Assembly (NCBI RefSeq): GCF_030548205.1
Contig: NZ_JAUORV010000019.1
Span: forward strand, 1 to 64,000
Length of the DNA: 64,000 bases
From: Aliiglaciecola sp. 3_MG-2023
GTDB lineage: Bacteria > Pseudomonadota > Gammaproteobacteria > Enterobacterales > Alteromonadaceae
Reading direction: 5' to 3'
The notes beneath the pieces were generated by a model. The model ran no database searches. It was given only the letters and a program-made list of their open reading frames with translations, and was not told where the DNA came from. Position numbers and translations under genes: made by a program. The first letter of the stretch is position 1. Every line of letters starts with the position of its first letter. Positions 26,045 to 35,140 of the stretch are shown here, piece after piece.

Positions 26045-26077
26045 CCCTAATCCTTTAATTAGCTGGGATTAGGGTTT
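26045..26077. terminator. Shared terminator between convergent genes
   Basis: CCCTAATCC (26045-26053) pairs perfectly with GGATTAGGG (26066-26074), followed by TTT. It lies between the stop of the M28 peptidase (plus) and the stop of the peroxiredoxin-like gene (minus). Confidence 0.75.
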
Positions 26078-26089
26078 AAGCATGCAAAT

Positions 26090-26626
26090 TTAGTAGGTTT
26101 GTGTACCGCGGATGGGGTAACCAGTTTGATTACGAACAAAGGTTAACCCCCTTACAACTACATCTAACTCTGGGCGTAAAAAAGGCGTATTGGCAATATT
26201 TACCCCCTGTAATACTCCCACTTCGTTAATGACAAAAAGCGCAGGCTCTGAAAAATCATGATCGGTTTCTTTTTCAGAACGTGGGGCTGATATGTACAAC
26301 CCTAATTGCTGCATTTGCTCAACACTTAGCCCGTAAGCGATGGGATAAGTCACATTTAGCACTTCCATGTTTTGACTAAGTTGTTCTTTTGAATCTGCTG
26401 ATACGGCTGTGACACTCACACCGATGGCATTTAACGCCTCTTTGTGCTCCTCCAATAAATTGAGGTAGCGTACACATAAAGGACAATGTTTTCCCCGATA
26501 CACTACCAGCATTTGCCAATCGGCCCCTGAGTGAGCTTGTCCTAGATTAACCGTGGAGCCATCTAGAAGCGCTGCATTAATAGATGGAAAAGGACTACCG
26601 GGAATGAGTTTTACTAAGTTTGTCAT
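26090..26626 (-). CDS. Peroxiredoxin-like (AhpC/TSA) family protein
   Basis: 178 residues with a thioredoxin-like fold. YRGKHCPLCVRYL holds a CxxC at the N terminus of the first helix, followed by AVSADSKEQLSQN and the EPALFVINEVGVLQGVNI strand pair. CPLC in place of the PxxxTxxC loop places it in the peroxiredoxin-like group rather than with true 2-Cys peroxiredoxins. A disulfide or peroxide reductase role is likely. Its start overlaps the end of the MFS gene by 32 bases, suggesting translational coupling. Confidence 0.82.
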   Translation of the reverse strand: MTNLVKLIPGSPFPSINAALLDGSTVNLGQAHSGADWQMLVVYRGKHCPLCVRYLNLLEEHKEALNAIGVSVTAVSADSKEQLSQNMEVLNVTYPIAYGLSVEQMQQLGLYISAPRSEKETDHDFSEPALFVINEVGVLQGVNIANTPFLRPELDVVVRGLTFVRNQTGYPIRGTQTY

Positions 26627-27776
26627 TTTGATCTCTTTGATAGTTAGTGAGTTTTATAGATTGAATAAATAGTGTGAGGGCTATACCCGTGCATAGAACA
26701 ACACAGCTGATAAATATATTGCTTATGCCGCCAGGTATGTATTCTACAAATGAGGTTAAAAACTGCCCTAGAAACACCGCCATGGTAAAAAATGATAAAT
26801 TGCGACCACGCACTTTTACTTCGCTTCGCTCTACTGTCATGTGGTTTAGCAATGGAATACTAAAGCCAAACCCAATGCCGATAAAAATCGCCCCTACCAC
26901 TAAACTAATAGTGCCTGTTTGTAAGAAGAAAAGATAAGCTACCCCGAAACCAATAAATGCTAGAGCTAACACTTTCTGCTCGCCAAAAAGTTTACATACC
27001 TTAGGCAGGAAGTGCGCCGCAACTACCGCCATTAATGAAATGAAGGCCAACAAACCTCCTATTTGCTGTTCGTCGTAATCTTGTCCATACATATAACTGG
27101 GCAGCAAAACTATAGAGGTGAAAAACAATACCATTGCAAGCATAGCAATTAGATACACACTTTTGAGTGAAATTCCCTTTTGCAAAGTCGCATGTTCATG
27201 TTGGGTTTCCACTTCTTTTTCAACGGGATTTTGGCGGGGTACGAAGACCAAGAGCATGGCTAGAAATACCCAAGCAACGAGATAAAGCGAAAGGGGTAAT
27301 GCCCAGTGTTGCGCCGCGAGTAAGCCTCCAATAAATAGAAATACCACCCCGCCCAGTTCGATCGCCATGCCCTGTTTAGCAATCATTTTTAACCGCTGTT
27401 CGCCAAAATACCATTGGGAAATTAGCACCGTACAGCCTGCCATCACTACTGAAGTCACGCCGCCTAAAACGAATCGATTGAACAATACCCATAACGGACC
27501 ATGCAACCAATAGACGCTTGCCCCCACAACCCCATATAAGAATAAGCCAATAATAAGCAATTGATATGCGCCATATTTGTCAATTAGTTTGCCAGCTAGG
27601 GGAGCAAAGACTAACGCGCCTAATGCGGGTAAAGTGACCAACAAAATAGCATTGTCTGTCACGCCCAAGCCAGCCGAGATACTGACTAAACCTGGGGCAA
27701 CGACAGCCCCTACCATAATCGTTAAACAGGCAATACAAAGTAAGGTGTAGCCACCGGCACTGTTAAGTTTGTTCAT
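26595..27776 (-). CDS. Major facilitator superfamily transporter
   Basis: 393 residues with about 12 hydrophobic helices. The MFS A-motif-like loop is GKLIDKYGAYQLLI between helices 2 and 3, and a cytoplasmic linker with charged residues (PRQNPVEKEVETQHEHATLQ) separates the halves. The C-terminal helices are followed by a hydrophilic tail. Neither the substrate nor the direction is visible; drug/metabolite efflux is the usual role for this size. It is encoded 37 bases after another MFS gene on the same strand and overlaps the peroxiredoxin-like gene. Confidence 0.85.
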   Translation of the reverse strand: MNKLNSAGGYTLLCIACLTIMVGAVVAPGLVSISAGLGVTDNAILLVTLPALGALVFAPLAGKLIDKYGAYQLLIIGLFLYGVVGASVYWLHGPLWVLFNRFVLGGVTSVVMAGCTVLISQWYFGEQRLKMIAKQGMAIELGGVVFLFIGGLLAAQHWALPLSLYLVAWVFLAMLLVFVPRQNPVEKEVETQHEHATLQKGISLKSVYLIAMLAMVLFFTSIVLLPSYMYGQDYDEQQIGGLLAFISLMAVVAAHFLPKVCKLFGEQKVLALAFIGFGVAYLFFLQTGTISLVVGAIFIGIGFGFSIPLLNHMTVERSEVKVRGRNLSFFTMAVFLGQFLTSFVEYIPGGISNIFISCVVLCTGIALTLFIQSIKLTNYQRDQNDKLSKTHSR

Positions 27777-27813
27777 GAAAAAGTCCCTTAAATTGATAAA
27801 AAAGAAATGTTAT

Positions 27814-28986
27814 TTAGTGTTTGGCCAAGGCGTTAAAAAATGCACTGATGATAATGAAGAGAATACTCACCACCACCACCCCAGGCCATTGATATAGAGA
27901 GTAAGCGGTAAGACCTGCTATTGAGCCTAGCGCCCCACCAAGATAGTAACCGAGCATGTAAATACCATTGATACGACTTTGGGCGCTGTTATCGATGCTA
28001 AAGACCCGCACCTGATTAGCCACTTGTGCACTAAAAACAGCAAAGTCGATTAGTATAATTCCCACTATCAAGGACACTAGATTTCCGGCAAATAGCCCTG
28101 TTATGGCAAACCCTAACGCAGCTAGCCCTAACACCACCATTATTAAAGTTTTAGCGCCGAGTTTATTCACCCATTTACCCGAAGCCTTAGCACCAATGAC
28201 GCCCGCTAATGCAATCAGACCAAAGAGGCCGGCTTGTTGGGCGTTGTAATGAAAAGGCGCGTCACTCACATAAATTGCCAGTGTTGCCCACAAAACATTA
28301 AATGCGGCAAACCAAAATGCACCGGAAAATGTAAATAGTCGCAGCGATCGATGTCGGGCAAACAACACTAAGGTGCTCTTTAACAGGGGCAAGTAACGTA
28401 ACGAAGCCTGTGGTTTATTGGAGGGTAAACATATCCATAACAAGATCCCAAGGAAGGCGGCGATTAACGCAGACATAATAAACACACTGCGCCAGCCAAA
28501 CTGTTCTGCAACAAACCCACTTAAGGTTCTTGAGAGCAAAATACCAATGGTTAACCCCATCATTAAAGTGCCAAGGGTGGCACCTTTGTTTTCAATAGAC
28601 ACCATTGATGCAGCAAACGGAATTAGCTGCTGAGTAATATTTGCGCTCACACCAATTAAAAAGACTGCCAGCATCAGTATTGGCAGATTTGGCGCAAAAA
28701 CGGCGACTGAACAAGCAACCACTAACAAACAGGATAAGAGACCTATAAGTTGCCGCCGCACTACCGAATCACCCAAGGGTGAGATAAACAAGAGTGCAAA
28801 GGCATAACCAAATTGCGTGAGTGCTGGAATACTGCCTAATTGCGAATCATTTAAATGAAACTCGTTGGCAATTAACGGCAAAATAGGTTGGTTGTAATAC
28901 AGGTTCGCCGCACTAGCCGCAATGGCAGTTGTCATAAGTAATAACATTAAAGGGCTTAACACGGGTGTAGAATCTGAATGGGTCAT
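27814..28986 (-). CDS. Major facilitator superfamily transporter (YnfM-like arrangement)
   Basis: 390 residues from the ATG at 28986 (MTHSDSTPVLSPLMLL); an earlier ATG at 29022 adds a Cys-rich leader and is less likely. About 12 hydrophobic helices. LYYNQPILPLIANEFHLNDS and the loop SPLGDSVVRRQLIGLL resemble the YnfM/arabinose-efflux-like MFS group. A LysR gene is divergent at 29107 with a dyad between them, as for many efflux pumps controlled by a neighbouring LysR. The substrate is unknown. Confidence 0.86.
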   Translation of the reverse strand: MTHSDSTPVLSPLMLLLMTTAIAASAANLYYNQPILPLIANEFHLNDSQLGSIPALTQFGYAFALLFISPLGDSVVRRQLIGLLSCLLVVACSVAVFAPNLPILMLAVFLIGVSANITQQLIPFAASMVSIENKGATLGTLMMGLTIGILLSRTLSGFVAEQFGWRSVFIMSALIAAFLGILLWICLPSNKPQASLRYLPLLKSTLVLFARHRSLRLFTFSGAFWFAAFNVLWATLAIYVSDAPFHYNAQQAGLFGLIALAGVIGAKASGKWVNKLGAKTLIMVVLGLAALGFAITGLFAGNLVSLIVGIILIDFAVFSAQVANQVRVFSIDNSAQSRINGIYMLGYYLGGALGSIAGLTAYSLYQWPGVVVVSILFIIISAFFNALAKH

Positions 28987-29063
28987 ATGTGTCGTTAAGT
29001 AAATAAAACATAGACACAGCATAAGACTTATCTATTAATAACAAAAATGATATTATTTAATTG

Positions 29064-29088
29064 AATCGATACCAAATTTGTATAGATT
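29064..29088. promoter_or_regulatory. Candidate LysR operator between MFS and LysR genes
   Basis: AATCGATAC (29064-29072) and GTATAGATT (29080-29088) form an inverted repeat with one mismatch and a 7-base centre. It contains a T-N11-A pattern and lies 18 bases before the LysR ATG in the divergent intergenic region. Confidence 0.55.
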
Positions 29089-29106
29089 CTAACATTGGAC
29101 TTCGTC

Positions 29107-30018
29107 ATGGATATCAAAATATTAAAGAGTTTTGTTTCAGTCGCTAAACATAAGAGCTTTTCAGAAGCTGCCCGCGAGTTACACACTGTTCAACCAGCGA
29201 TAAGTCGTCATATATCCGCGTTGGAGGAAGAACTTGCTGTCACATTATTTAACCGCAACTCTAGAGATGTTGCGATTACCCCAGCGGGTGAACAATTACT
29301 TGATGATGCTTTAGGGATTCTCGCCTTAACTGAGCAAGCTAAGCAAAAGGTAAAACGTGCCCACAGTGGTACTGTGGGAACCTTGAATATTGCCCATTTA
29401 AGTTCAGCATGCTTGTCTTTTATGGCCAGCCTGATCCGAACCTATAGATCTCAGTTTCCCCACGTCCACATCGCTCTATTTGAAATGACCGCAACGGAAC
29501 AAATTGAAGCTCTAAAGCAAGATAAAATCGATATTGCGTTTTCAAGACCCTTGCCGACCCCTATTGCTGACGAATTTATTAGTCACGATATTTATATTGA
29601 TAAACTGGTGGCCGTGGTAAATCAAAGCCATCCACTTGCAAGCCAAAAACACACTGATCTCGCTAGGTTAAAAAGCGAACAATTTATTATTTTTAATCGT
29701 GAAGAAGCCCTTGGACTTTTTGATGAAACCATCATACTTTGTAAACAAGCAGGATTCTCACCGAACATCATTAGTCAACCGAGGCATATGCAAACCTTAG
29801 TCACTGAAGTGGCTGCCGGTTTAGGCGTGGCAATTGCTCCTTTTTGCGTAAGCAAATTGTATAGTCAGGGCTGTCATTTTATTGCATTGGACAATGTCGA
29901 GACGCAAATTCCGTTACAAATCCAATTTAAACAAAACGACAATAGCGCCACCACCCACGCCTTCTTAACGGTTGCGTTAAACGCCAAAAACGAAATTCAA
30001 CGCAGCATGACGCTTTAA
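29107..30018 (+). CDS. LysR-family transcriptional regulator
   Basis: 303 residues from the ATG at 29107 (MDIKILKSFVSVAKHKSFSE); an in-frame TTG four codons earlier is not needed. The winged helix has AARELHTVQPAISRHISALE and LFNRNSRDVAITPAGE, in the BenM/CatR-like style. The effector domain follows, with GTVGTLNIAHLSSACL and a C-terminal VTEVAAGLGVAIAPF. It is divergent from an MFS efflux gene with a palindrome between, so regulation of that gene is likely. Confidence 0.9.
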   Translation: MDIKILKSFVSVAKHKSFSEAARELHTVQPAISRHISALEEELAVTLFNRNSRDVAITPAGEQLLDDALGILALTEQAKQKVKRAHSGTVGTLNIAHLSSACLSFMASLIRTYRSQFPHVHIALFEMTATEQIEALKQDKIDIAFSRPLPTPIADEFISHDIYIDKLVAVVNQSHPLASQKHTDLARLKSEQFIIFNREEALGLFDETIILCKQAGFSPNIISQPRHMQTLVTEVAAGLGVAIAPFCVSKLYSQGCHFIALDNVETQIPLQIQFKQNDNSATTHAFLTVALNAKNEIQRSMTL

Positions 30019-30122
30019 CCCTACCTGCAAATTTGACTAAATCGAATCTCGCTTTCAAAAAGCATGTAAAGCAAAGAAACCATGACAGTCATAAAAGAGC
30101 AGCCATAATAGACATAAGATGA

Positions 30123-30150
30123 ATTCAGGCTAGGAACATCTAGCCTGAAT
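30123..30150. terminator. Bidirectional hairpin between convergent genes
   Basis: ATTCAGGCTAG (30123-30133) and CTAGCCTGAAT (30140-30150) form a perfect 11-bp stem with loop GAACAT, between the LysR gene (plus) and the oxidoreductase gene (minus). No strong T run on either side. Confidence 0.65.
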
Positions 30151-30166
30151 CAGTATTAGCTGTATA

Positions 30167-31153
30167 TTAGATTTCGATGACGACTTTACCTAAGCCTTTA
30201 CCACTGGCTAATCGGTCGTGAGCTTGACTCACTTGTTCAAGACTATAATGATTTTCATCTAATACAGGAGTTAATTTTCCAGCTTCGATAATTTTAGTTA
30301 ATTGTTTAAGAATCTGACTGTGCTCAGCGCGCTTATAGTTGTGTAACATTGGAATGAGCATAAATACCACATGCAAGGACAACCCTTTGAAATGCGCTTC
30401 CGTTAAGTCGATTTCAAGCATAGACACAGTAGTAGATACTTGCCCATTTAACGCTGCCGCTTTAAACGAGTTGGATAAATTCGCCCCGCCAACAGAGTCA
30501 AATACCACGTCAAAACCTGCATTGTTTGTGTGCTTAGCAACGTAATCTTCCACTTTTTCTGTTTTATAATTTATGGCTGTCGCACCCAGTTTTTCGATTA
30601 AGTTTAATTGTGCTTCTCCGCCGCCAGTAGAAAATACCTTAGCGCCAAAATAGTTTGCTAATTGTAAGGCAATATGTCCTACGCCGCCTGAACCACCATG
30701 CACCAATACAGACTGTTGGGCTTTAACGCCGGCTCGTTTGAGGCCTTCGTAAGCGGTGATCCCGCACAATGGAATGGCAGCAGCCTCTCTCATTGAAATG
30801 TTTTTCGCTTTAGGTGCGATTAAATTAGCATCTGCAACAATGTATTCCGCTAAGGTACCGGGTAAATCCGCCAAGCCACCTGCACACCCATAAACCTCGT
30901 CACCCACTTGGTATTCGGTAACCCCCTCACCTACAGCTTCCACTGTACCGGCAAAATCCATTCCTAAAATTGCAGGAAGTGGTGGCGCAATGGGGAATTC
31001 AGCCCCTAATTCACGCAGCATAGTGTCGACAGTATTAACACTGGTGGCTGCAATTTTAACTAGTACATGTCCAGATTTTACAGCAGGTTTAGCAACCTCT
31101 GCCGCTTCAAATACATCGCTGCCACCATAGGCTTTAATAATCATTGCTTTCAT
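30167..31153 (-). CDS. Zinc-independent medium-chain dehydrogenase (quinone oxidoreductase-like)
   Basis: 328 residues from the ATG at 31153, chosen because AAGGAG lies 6 bases before it (an upstream ATG at 31192 lacks one). GroES-like half: ILGMDFAGTVEAVGEGV. NADP-binding half: LVHGGSGGVGHIALQLA. C-terminal LASGKGLGKVVIEI is typical of zeta-crystallin-like MDR proteins. No catalytic or structural zinc Cys set is present. The role is NADPH-dependent reduction of a quinone or an activated enone. It is divergent from a LysR gene, its probable regulator. Confidence 0.9.
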   Translation of the reverse strand: MKAMIIKAYGGSDVFEAAEVAKPAVKSGHVLVKIAATSVNTVDTMLRELGAEFPIAPPLPAILGMDFAGTVEAVGEGVTEYQVGDEVYGCAGGLADLPGTLAEYIVADANLIAPKAKNISMREAAAIPLCGITAYEGLKRAGVKAQQSVLVHGGSGGVGHIALQLANYFGAKVFSTGGGEAQLNLIEKLGATAINYKTEKVEDYVAKHTNNAGFDVVFDSVGGANLSNSFKAAALNGQVSTTVSMLEIDLTEAHFKGLSLHVVFMLIPMLHNYKRAEHSQILKQLTKIIEAGKLTPVLDENHYSLEQVSQAHDRLASGKGLGKVVIEI

Positions 31154-31273
31154 GTTCGACTCCTTATTGATTGATGAAACAAGTATATTCAAACAACATT
31201 AAATTGATAATAGAGAAATTTATTGAATGACTTTCTATATTTTGTTGATAATAATATACAATGAAGGAGAGCC

Positions 31274-32173
31274 ATGAACATGAATTTAGATCATTTGAAA
31301 TTATTTGTACGCATAGCGGCATTGAACAATATCAGTGCCGCAGGTAATGAACTTCACCTATCCCCTGCAGTATCGAGCAACTACATCAGTAAACTTGAAG
31401 AAAGTTTAGGCACTCGGCTGATCCACAGAACAACTCGCAAAGTATCATTAACAGAAGAAGGTAGAACCTTTTTACCCCATGCTGAAAACGTATTGATGAG
31501 TGTGGAATCGGCTATGGCATCCGTGGGCATTGGCAAAGTGACTCCCCAGGGAAGGTTGCGAATTACCGCACCCGCTTCATTTGGACGTATGCATCTAGTG
31601 CCTGCTCTGGCCGGCTTTCTCAAACACTACCCAGATATAGATATTGATCTTCGACTTTCCGATAGCATAGTCGATCTGGTTGAAGGCGGCTTTGATATTG
31701 CAATTAGAGACGCCTCATTAAAAGACTCTAGCCTGATTGCCAAGAAATTAGCGACAGATAAACGGATCGTCTGTGCATCACCCGATTACATTGCCGAGTA
31801 TGGTGCGCCAGCGACTCCCGATGATTTGCAAGCGCACAGTTGTATTACCTTGGTCGGTTTAGATAACTGGCATTTCCAAACTGACGGTACTACTCAAACG
31901 ATTAAAGTGATTAGCAGGTTTACTACTGATAATGGTGAGGCCACAAGGGACGCCAGTGTAAATGGATTAGGCATTACCGTTGCTTCCACATGGAGCGTTT
32001 ACCAACATTTAAAAGAGAAAACCCTTGTTCCTGTCTTATCCAATTACCCGCTATTATCAGAAACAGACATATGGGCGGTTTTTCCGAGTTCACGACTACT
32101 AGCGCCAAAAGTACGCGTATTTATTGACTATTTTACAGCGTATTTTGGTGATATTCCTTATTGGGATTTGTGA
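31274..32173 (+). CDS. LysR-family transcriptional regulator
   Basis: 299 residues; the ATG is preceded by AAGGAG at 4 bases. The winged helix has LDHLKLFVRIAALNNISAAG and LGTRLIHRTTRKVSLTEEG. The effector domain includes GRLRITAPASFGRMHLVPAL and GGFDIAIRDASLKDSSL, placing it in the CrgA/AaeR-like subgroup, as for the regulator at 18805. It is divergent from the MDR oxidoreductase across 120 AT-rich bases. Confidence 0.9.
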   Translation: MNMNLDHLKLFVRIAALNNISAAGNELHLSPAVSSNYISKLEESLGTRLIHRTTRKVSLTEEGRTFLPHAENVLMSVESAMASVGIGKVTPQGRLRITAPASFGRMHLVPALAGFLKHYPDIDIDLRLSDSIVDLVEGGFDIAIRDASLKDSSLIAKKLATDKRIVCASPDYIAEYGAPATPDDLQAHSCITLVGLDNWHFQTDGTTQTIKVISRFTTDNGEATRDASVNGLGITVASTWSVYQHLKEKTLVPVLSNYPLLSETDIWAVFPSSRLLAPKVRVFIDYFTAYFGDIPYWDL

Positions 32174-32251
32174 CAATATTCACTGAACCTTCATATGTGA
32201 GTGTTATTGTTGACATAATTATTTGTGCAAATGAAACAGAGGTAGGAAGGT

Positions 32252-33256
32252 ATGTCGTACAAATTTCCGTTGTTAATGTGGTTGTGCCTGTTTGGTACGC
32301 AACTTTATGCTAAGCCAACGATTATCGCCCACCGCGGAGCTTCTGGGTATTTACCAGAGCATACCATAGAAGCCGCCGTCCTCGCATTTTCCCAAGGGGC
32401 GGACTTTATAGAACAAGATTTGGTCTTAAGTAAAGACTTAATCCCGGTGGTATTGCATGATATTCACTTGGAAACCGTGACCAACGTCGAACAAGTCTTT
32501 CCTAAGCGTCATCGGACTGATGGTCGATATTATGCGTTTGACTTCACCCTAGAAGAATTGCAAACCTTAAATGTACATGAACGTACAACCCAAAAAGGCG
32601 AACAGGTTTACCCCCAACGTTATCATGGACAGTCACCATTCAAGATCGCCACATTTGAACAACAAATTAATTTAATTCAACAACTTAATCGTCAATTTAA
32701 ACGAAACGTTGGCCTCTATGTGGAAATTAAATCTCCCCGTTGGCACCAAAAAAATGGTGCCGACCTTAGCCAAATAACACTCAATATTCTACGTAAACAC
32801 GGTTTAGATAACCAAGACAGCCATGTTTACGTACAGTGTTTTGACTTTGCAGAAACCCAACGACTTAGCACTGAATTGCAGGCAAAGGTAAAACTCATTC
32901 AACTTATTGCGGAGAACAGTTGGCAGGAATCTGAGTCTGACTATGATTACTTAAAAACCAGCGAAGGCCTTAAAGCTATTGCTAAGGTCGCCCAAGGCAT
33001 TGGGCCATGGATACCACAAGTATTCAATTTTCAACATAACAGACCCACAACTTTAGTAGCCAATGCTCACAAGGCAGGTTTGCTCGTTCACCCTTATACA
33101 TTTAGAAAAGACGAGCTACCAAAAGAGTATTCATCCCAACAAACCCTAGAGATTTTATTTGAACAGTTAAAAGTAGATGGATTATTTACCGACTTTACCG
33201 ATGAGGTAAAAAGCTATATCGATAAGCAGGTAAATGAGGTAAAGCCAAAAGGCTAA
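32252..33256 (+). CDS. glpQ: Periplasmic glycerophosphodiester phosphodiesterase
   Basis: Hydrolyses glycerophosphodiesters to glycerol-3-phosphate and an alcohol. Signal peptide MSYKFPLLMWLCLFGTQLYA ends at residue 20. IIAHRGASGYLPEHT gives catalytic His27 and Arg28; FIEQDLVLS gives the metal ligands Glu54 and Asp56, and VVLHD the second His69. The GlpQ-specific long insertions with Tyr-rich segments (RYYAFDFTLEELQTLN) are present. Length 334 matches GlpQ rather than the cytoplasmic UgpQ. A terminator hairpin follows at 33273-33303. Confidence 0.95.
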   Translation: MSYKFPLLMWLCLFGTQLYAKPTIIAHRGASGYLPEHTIEAAVLAFSQGADFIEQDLVLSKDLIPVVLHDIHLETVTNVEQVFPKRHRTDGRYYAFDFTLEELQTLNVHERTTQKGEQVYPQRYHGQSPFKIATFEQQINLIQQLNRQFKRNVGLYVEIKSPRWHQKNGADLSQITLNILRKHGLDNQDSHVYVQCFDFAETQRLSTELQAKVKLIQLIAENSWQESESDYDYLKTSEGLKAIAKVAQGIGPWIPQVFNFQHNRPTTLVANAHKAGLLVHPYTFRKDELPKEYSSQQTLEILFEQLKVDGLFTDFTDEVKSYIDKQVNEVKPKG

Positions 33257-33272
33257 ATTATTCTCGGGAAAT

Positions 33273-33303
33273 AGCTCGCAAAACCAACAAGGCCCTGCGA
33301 GCT
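33273..33303. terminator. Hairpin between glpQ and motY
   Basis: AGCTCGCA (33273-33280) and TGCGAGCT (33296-33303) form a perfect 8-bp stem with a 15-base loop between the convergent glpQ and motY stops. Confidence 0.55.
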
Positions 33304-33310
33304 GTGTAAA

Positions 33311-34174
33311 TTAAGGTTTGGCCATTCGAATAACAACGCGTCTGTTCTTAGCGCGAGACATCTTATTAGTGTTGGTGGCCGCATGACGACGTTCGCCGTG
33401 TCCGGTGACCTCTATGCGATCAGGATCAACACCCATCTCTGTGAAATACGCTTTTATTTCTTCCCCTCGACGAATGGACAGCTGTTCGTTATTCCAACGA
33501 CCGCCATAACTATCTGAATACCCGTCTAACAATACCAACTCAAGATCAGTATCTTCTTTGAGGTAATCCCCTATCATCTGCAAACGCTTCTTAGAATATT
33601 TGGTTAGATCTGTACTGTTACTGTTGTAACTCAATACAGTGTAAGCAATATCTTCAAATGCAAAGGGTAATAAATTGGCTACGCACTCAGCAAATTCAAT
33701 GTAAGGTTTTGCGAAGTTACTGGCATTCAACCCCACGGCTATACGATCAAAATCACTGTACCAATCTTGATAATAAAGGGTTGGCCAAAAGCCTTTTTCT
33801 AATTCGGATAACATTGTCCACGCCGCTTTTTGCGGTAGATCACTGTTGTATTGTTTACGAATGGGCATTTGTGCAATTTTTCGTTGCATTTGCCCTGGCA
33901 TCCATTTGGGAGGCACAGAATAGACAGACGCCACCGAATAGGTGTTTGGCAATCGTAACATCTGCAGCTCAAACTCCATATTTAGCTGTTTCGATGCTGA
34001 GCTATAAAAAGCCGCCTCGCCGTAACCTGGTAGCTGATGACTTAAAGTACATTGTAAGCGACTTTTTTGACTGACCTGCCACTGAGAATCCTCAATAGGT
34101 GCAGCATAGTGTCGCAAGCTAGCCTGACTAGCAAAGCTTAGGGTTAAGCCCAAAAAAATCGCGCAGGTTTTCAT
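33311..34174 (-). CDS. motY: Sodium-driven flagellar motor T-ring protein MotY
   Basis: OmpA-type peptidoglycan-binding protein that helps anchor the sodium-driven stator of the polar flagellum. From the ATG at 34174 (three codons inside the longer frame) a signal peptide runs to about residue 19 (LTLSFASQAS). The MotY-specific N-terminal domain reads DSQWQVSQKSRLQCTLSH and PGYGEAAF; the OmpA-like domain has LLDGYSDSYGGRWNNEQLS and the C-terminal SRAKNRRVVIR. It faces rnt, a common arrangement in Vibrio/Shewanella/Alteromonas relatives. Confidence 0.94.
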   Translation of the reverse strand: MKTCAIFLGLTLSFASQASLRHYAAPIEDSQWQVSQKSRLQCTLSHQLPGYGEAAFYSSASKQLNMEFELQMLRLPNTYSVASVYSVPPKWMPGQMQRKIAQMPIRKQYNSDLPQKAAWTMLSELEKGFWPTLYYQDWYSDFDRIAVGLNASNFAKPYIEFAECVANLLPFAFEDIAYTVLSYNSNSTDLTKYSKKRLQMIGDYLKEDTDLELVLLDGYSDSYGGRWNNEQLSIRRGEEIKAYFTEMGVDPDRIEVTGHGERRHAATNTNKMSRAKNRRVVIRMAKP

Positions 34175-34378
34175 ATCAAACACAAATCCAGTAAATGGGG
34201 TTTATTCATAGTAGGTATCGACATTTGAATCAAAAAGTTTAATCCCCTAATGTGTATAGATAATAACCAACTACTACTAACGAATGCAAATGCTTACCAA
34301 CATATTCACAACTGAACTGGTACAAGGCTGTAAAGGTTGACATAATAGCAAGCTATTTTGTCAATTAGTAAGGTTATC

Positions 34379-35005
34379 ATGTCTGCGCCAATTCACCTGT
34401 TGAACCAACGATTTAGAGGGTACTTCCCAGTCGTCATTGATGTAGAAACAGCTGGATTCAATGCACAAACTGACGCTTTGTTAGAGTTAGCCGCAGTCAC
34501 ATTGAAAATGACAGCCAGTGGAGAGATAGAGATAGATAAAACCTTCCACTATCATATTAATCCGTTTGCAGGGGCCAACCTCGAACAAGCCGCCTTAGAC
34601 TTTAATGGTATCGATCCCCAATGTGCTTTACGGGGCGCTATTGACGAAACAGAAGCAATTAAAAATTTATGTAAAGAAATTCGTAAAGAACAAAAAGCAG
34701 CAGATTGCCAACGTTCTGTAATTGTTGCTCATAATGCTGCGTTCGACCAAGGCTTTGTCAACGCCGCAATTGAACGGTGTAATATTAAACGCACTCCTTT
34801 CCATCCATTTGTATCATTCGATACCACTAGCTTAGCGGGTTTAACCCTAGGTCAGACGGTGCTTGTAAAAGCTTGTGAAGCGGCAAAAATTGAATTTGAT
34901 CAGCGTGAAGCCCACTCGGCGCTTTACGACACAAAGAAAACAGCGGAACTATTTTGTTATATGGTTAATAAGTGGAAAGCCCTGGGTGGATGGCCCATTG
35001 AGTGA
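34379..35005 (+). CDS. rnt: Ribonuclease T
   Basis: DEDDh 3'-5' exoribonuclease that trims tRNA and other stable RNA 3' ends. From the ATG at 34379 (AAGG upstream) residues [10 protein letters not shown] give Asp21 and Glu23; HNAAFDQGF and [15 protein letters not shown] supply the remaining acidic residues and the catalytic His. The KWKALGGWP ending is family-typical. 208 residues, normal length. It is followed by the terminator of purF on the other strand. Confidence 0.95.
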   Translation: MSAPIHLLNQRFRGYFPVVIDVETAGFNAQTDALLELAAVTLKMTASGEIEIDKTFHYHINPFAGANLEQAALDFNGIDPQCALRGAIDETEAIKNLCKEIRKEQKAADCQRSVIVAHNAAFDQGFVNAAIERCNIKRTPFHPFVSFDTTSLAGLTLGQTVLVKACEAAKIEFDQREAHSALYDTKKTAELFCYMVNKWKALGGWPIE

Positions 35006-35063
35006 GCGATATTAACCATATAAATTTGACTTAGTTGGCAAGCAGTAGAGGTTTTTAAGGCGA

Positions 35064-35091
35064 TAAAACAAAAGTGAGGCCGAAGCCTCAC
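35064..35091 (-). terminator. Terminator of the purF transcription unit
   Basis: On the minus strand, GTGAGGC-TTCG-GCCTCAC (35074-35091) is a 7-bp stem with a stable UUCG tetraloop, followed by TTTTGTTTT. It lies 50 bases past the purF stop. Confidence 0.9.
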
Positions 35092-35140
35092 CTAAACGAA
35101 TCTAATACTGGAAGGGATACCCTGCCCTAGCTAATATGCA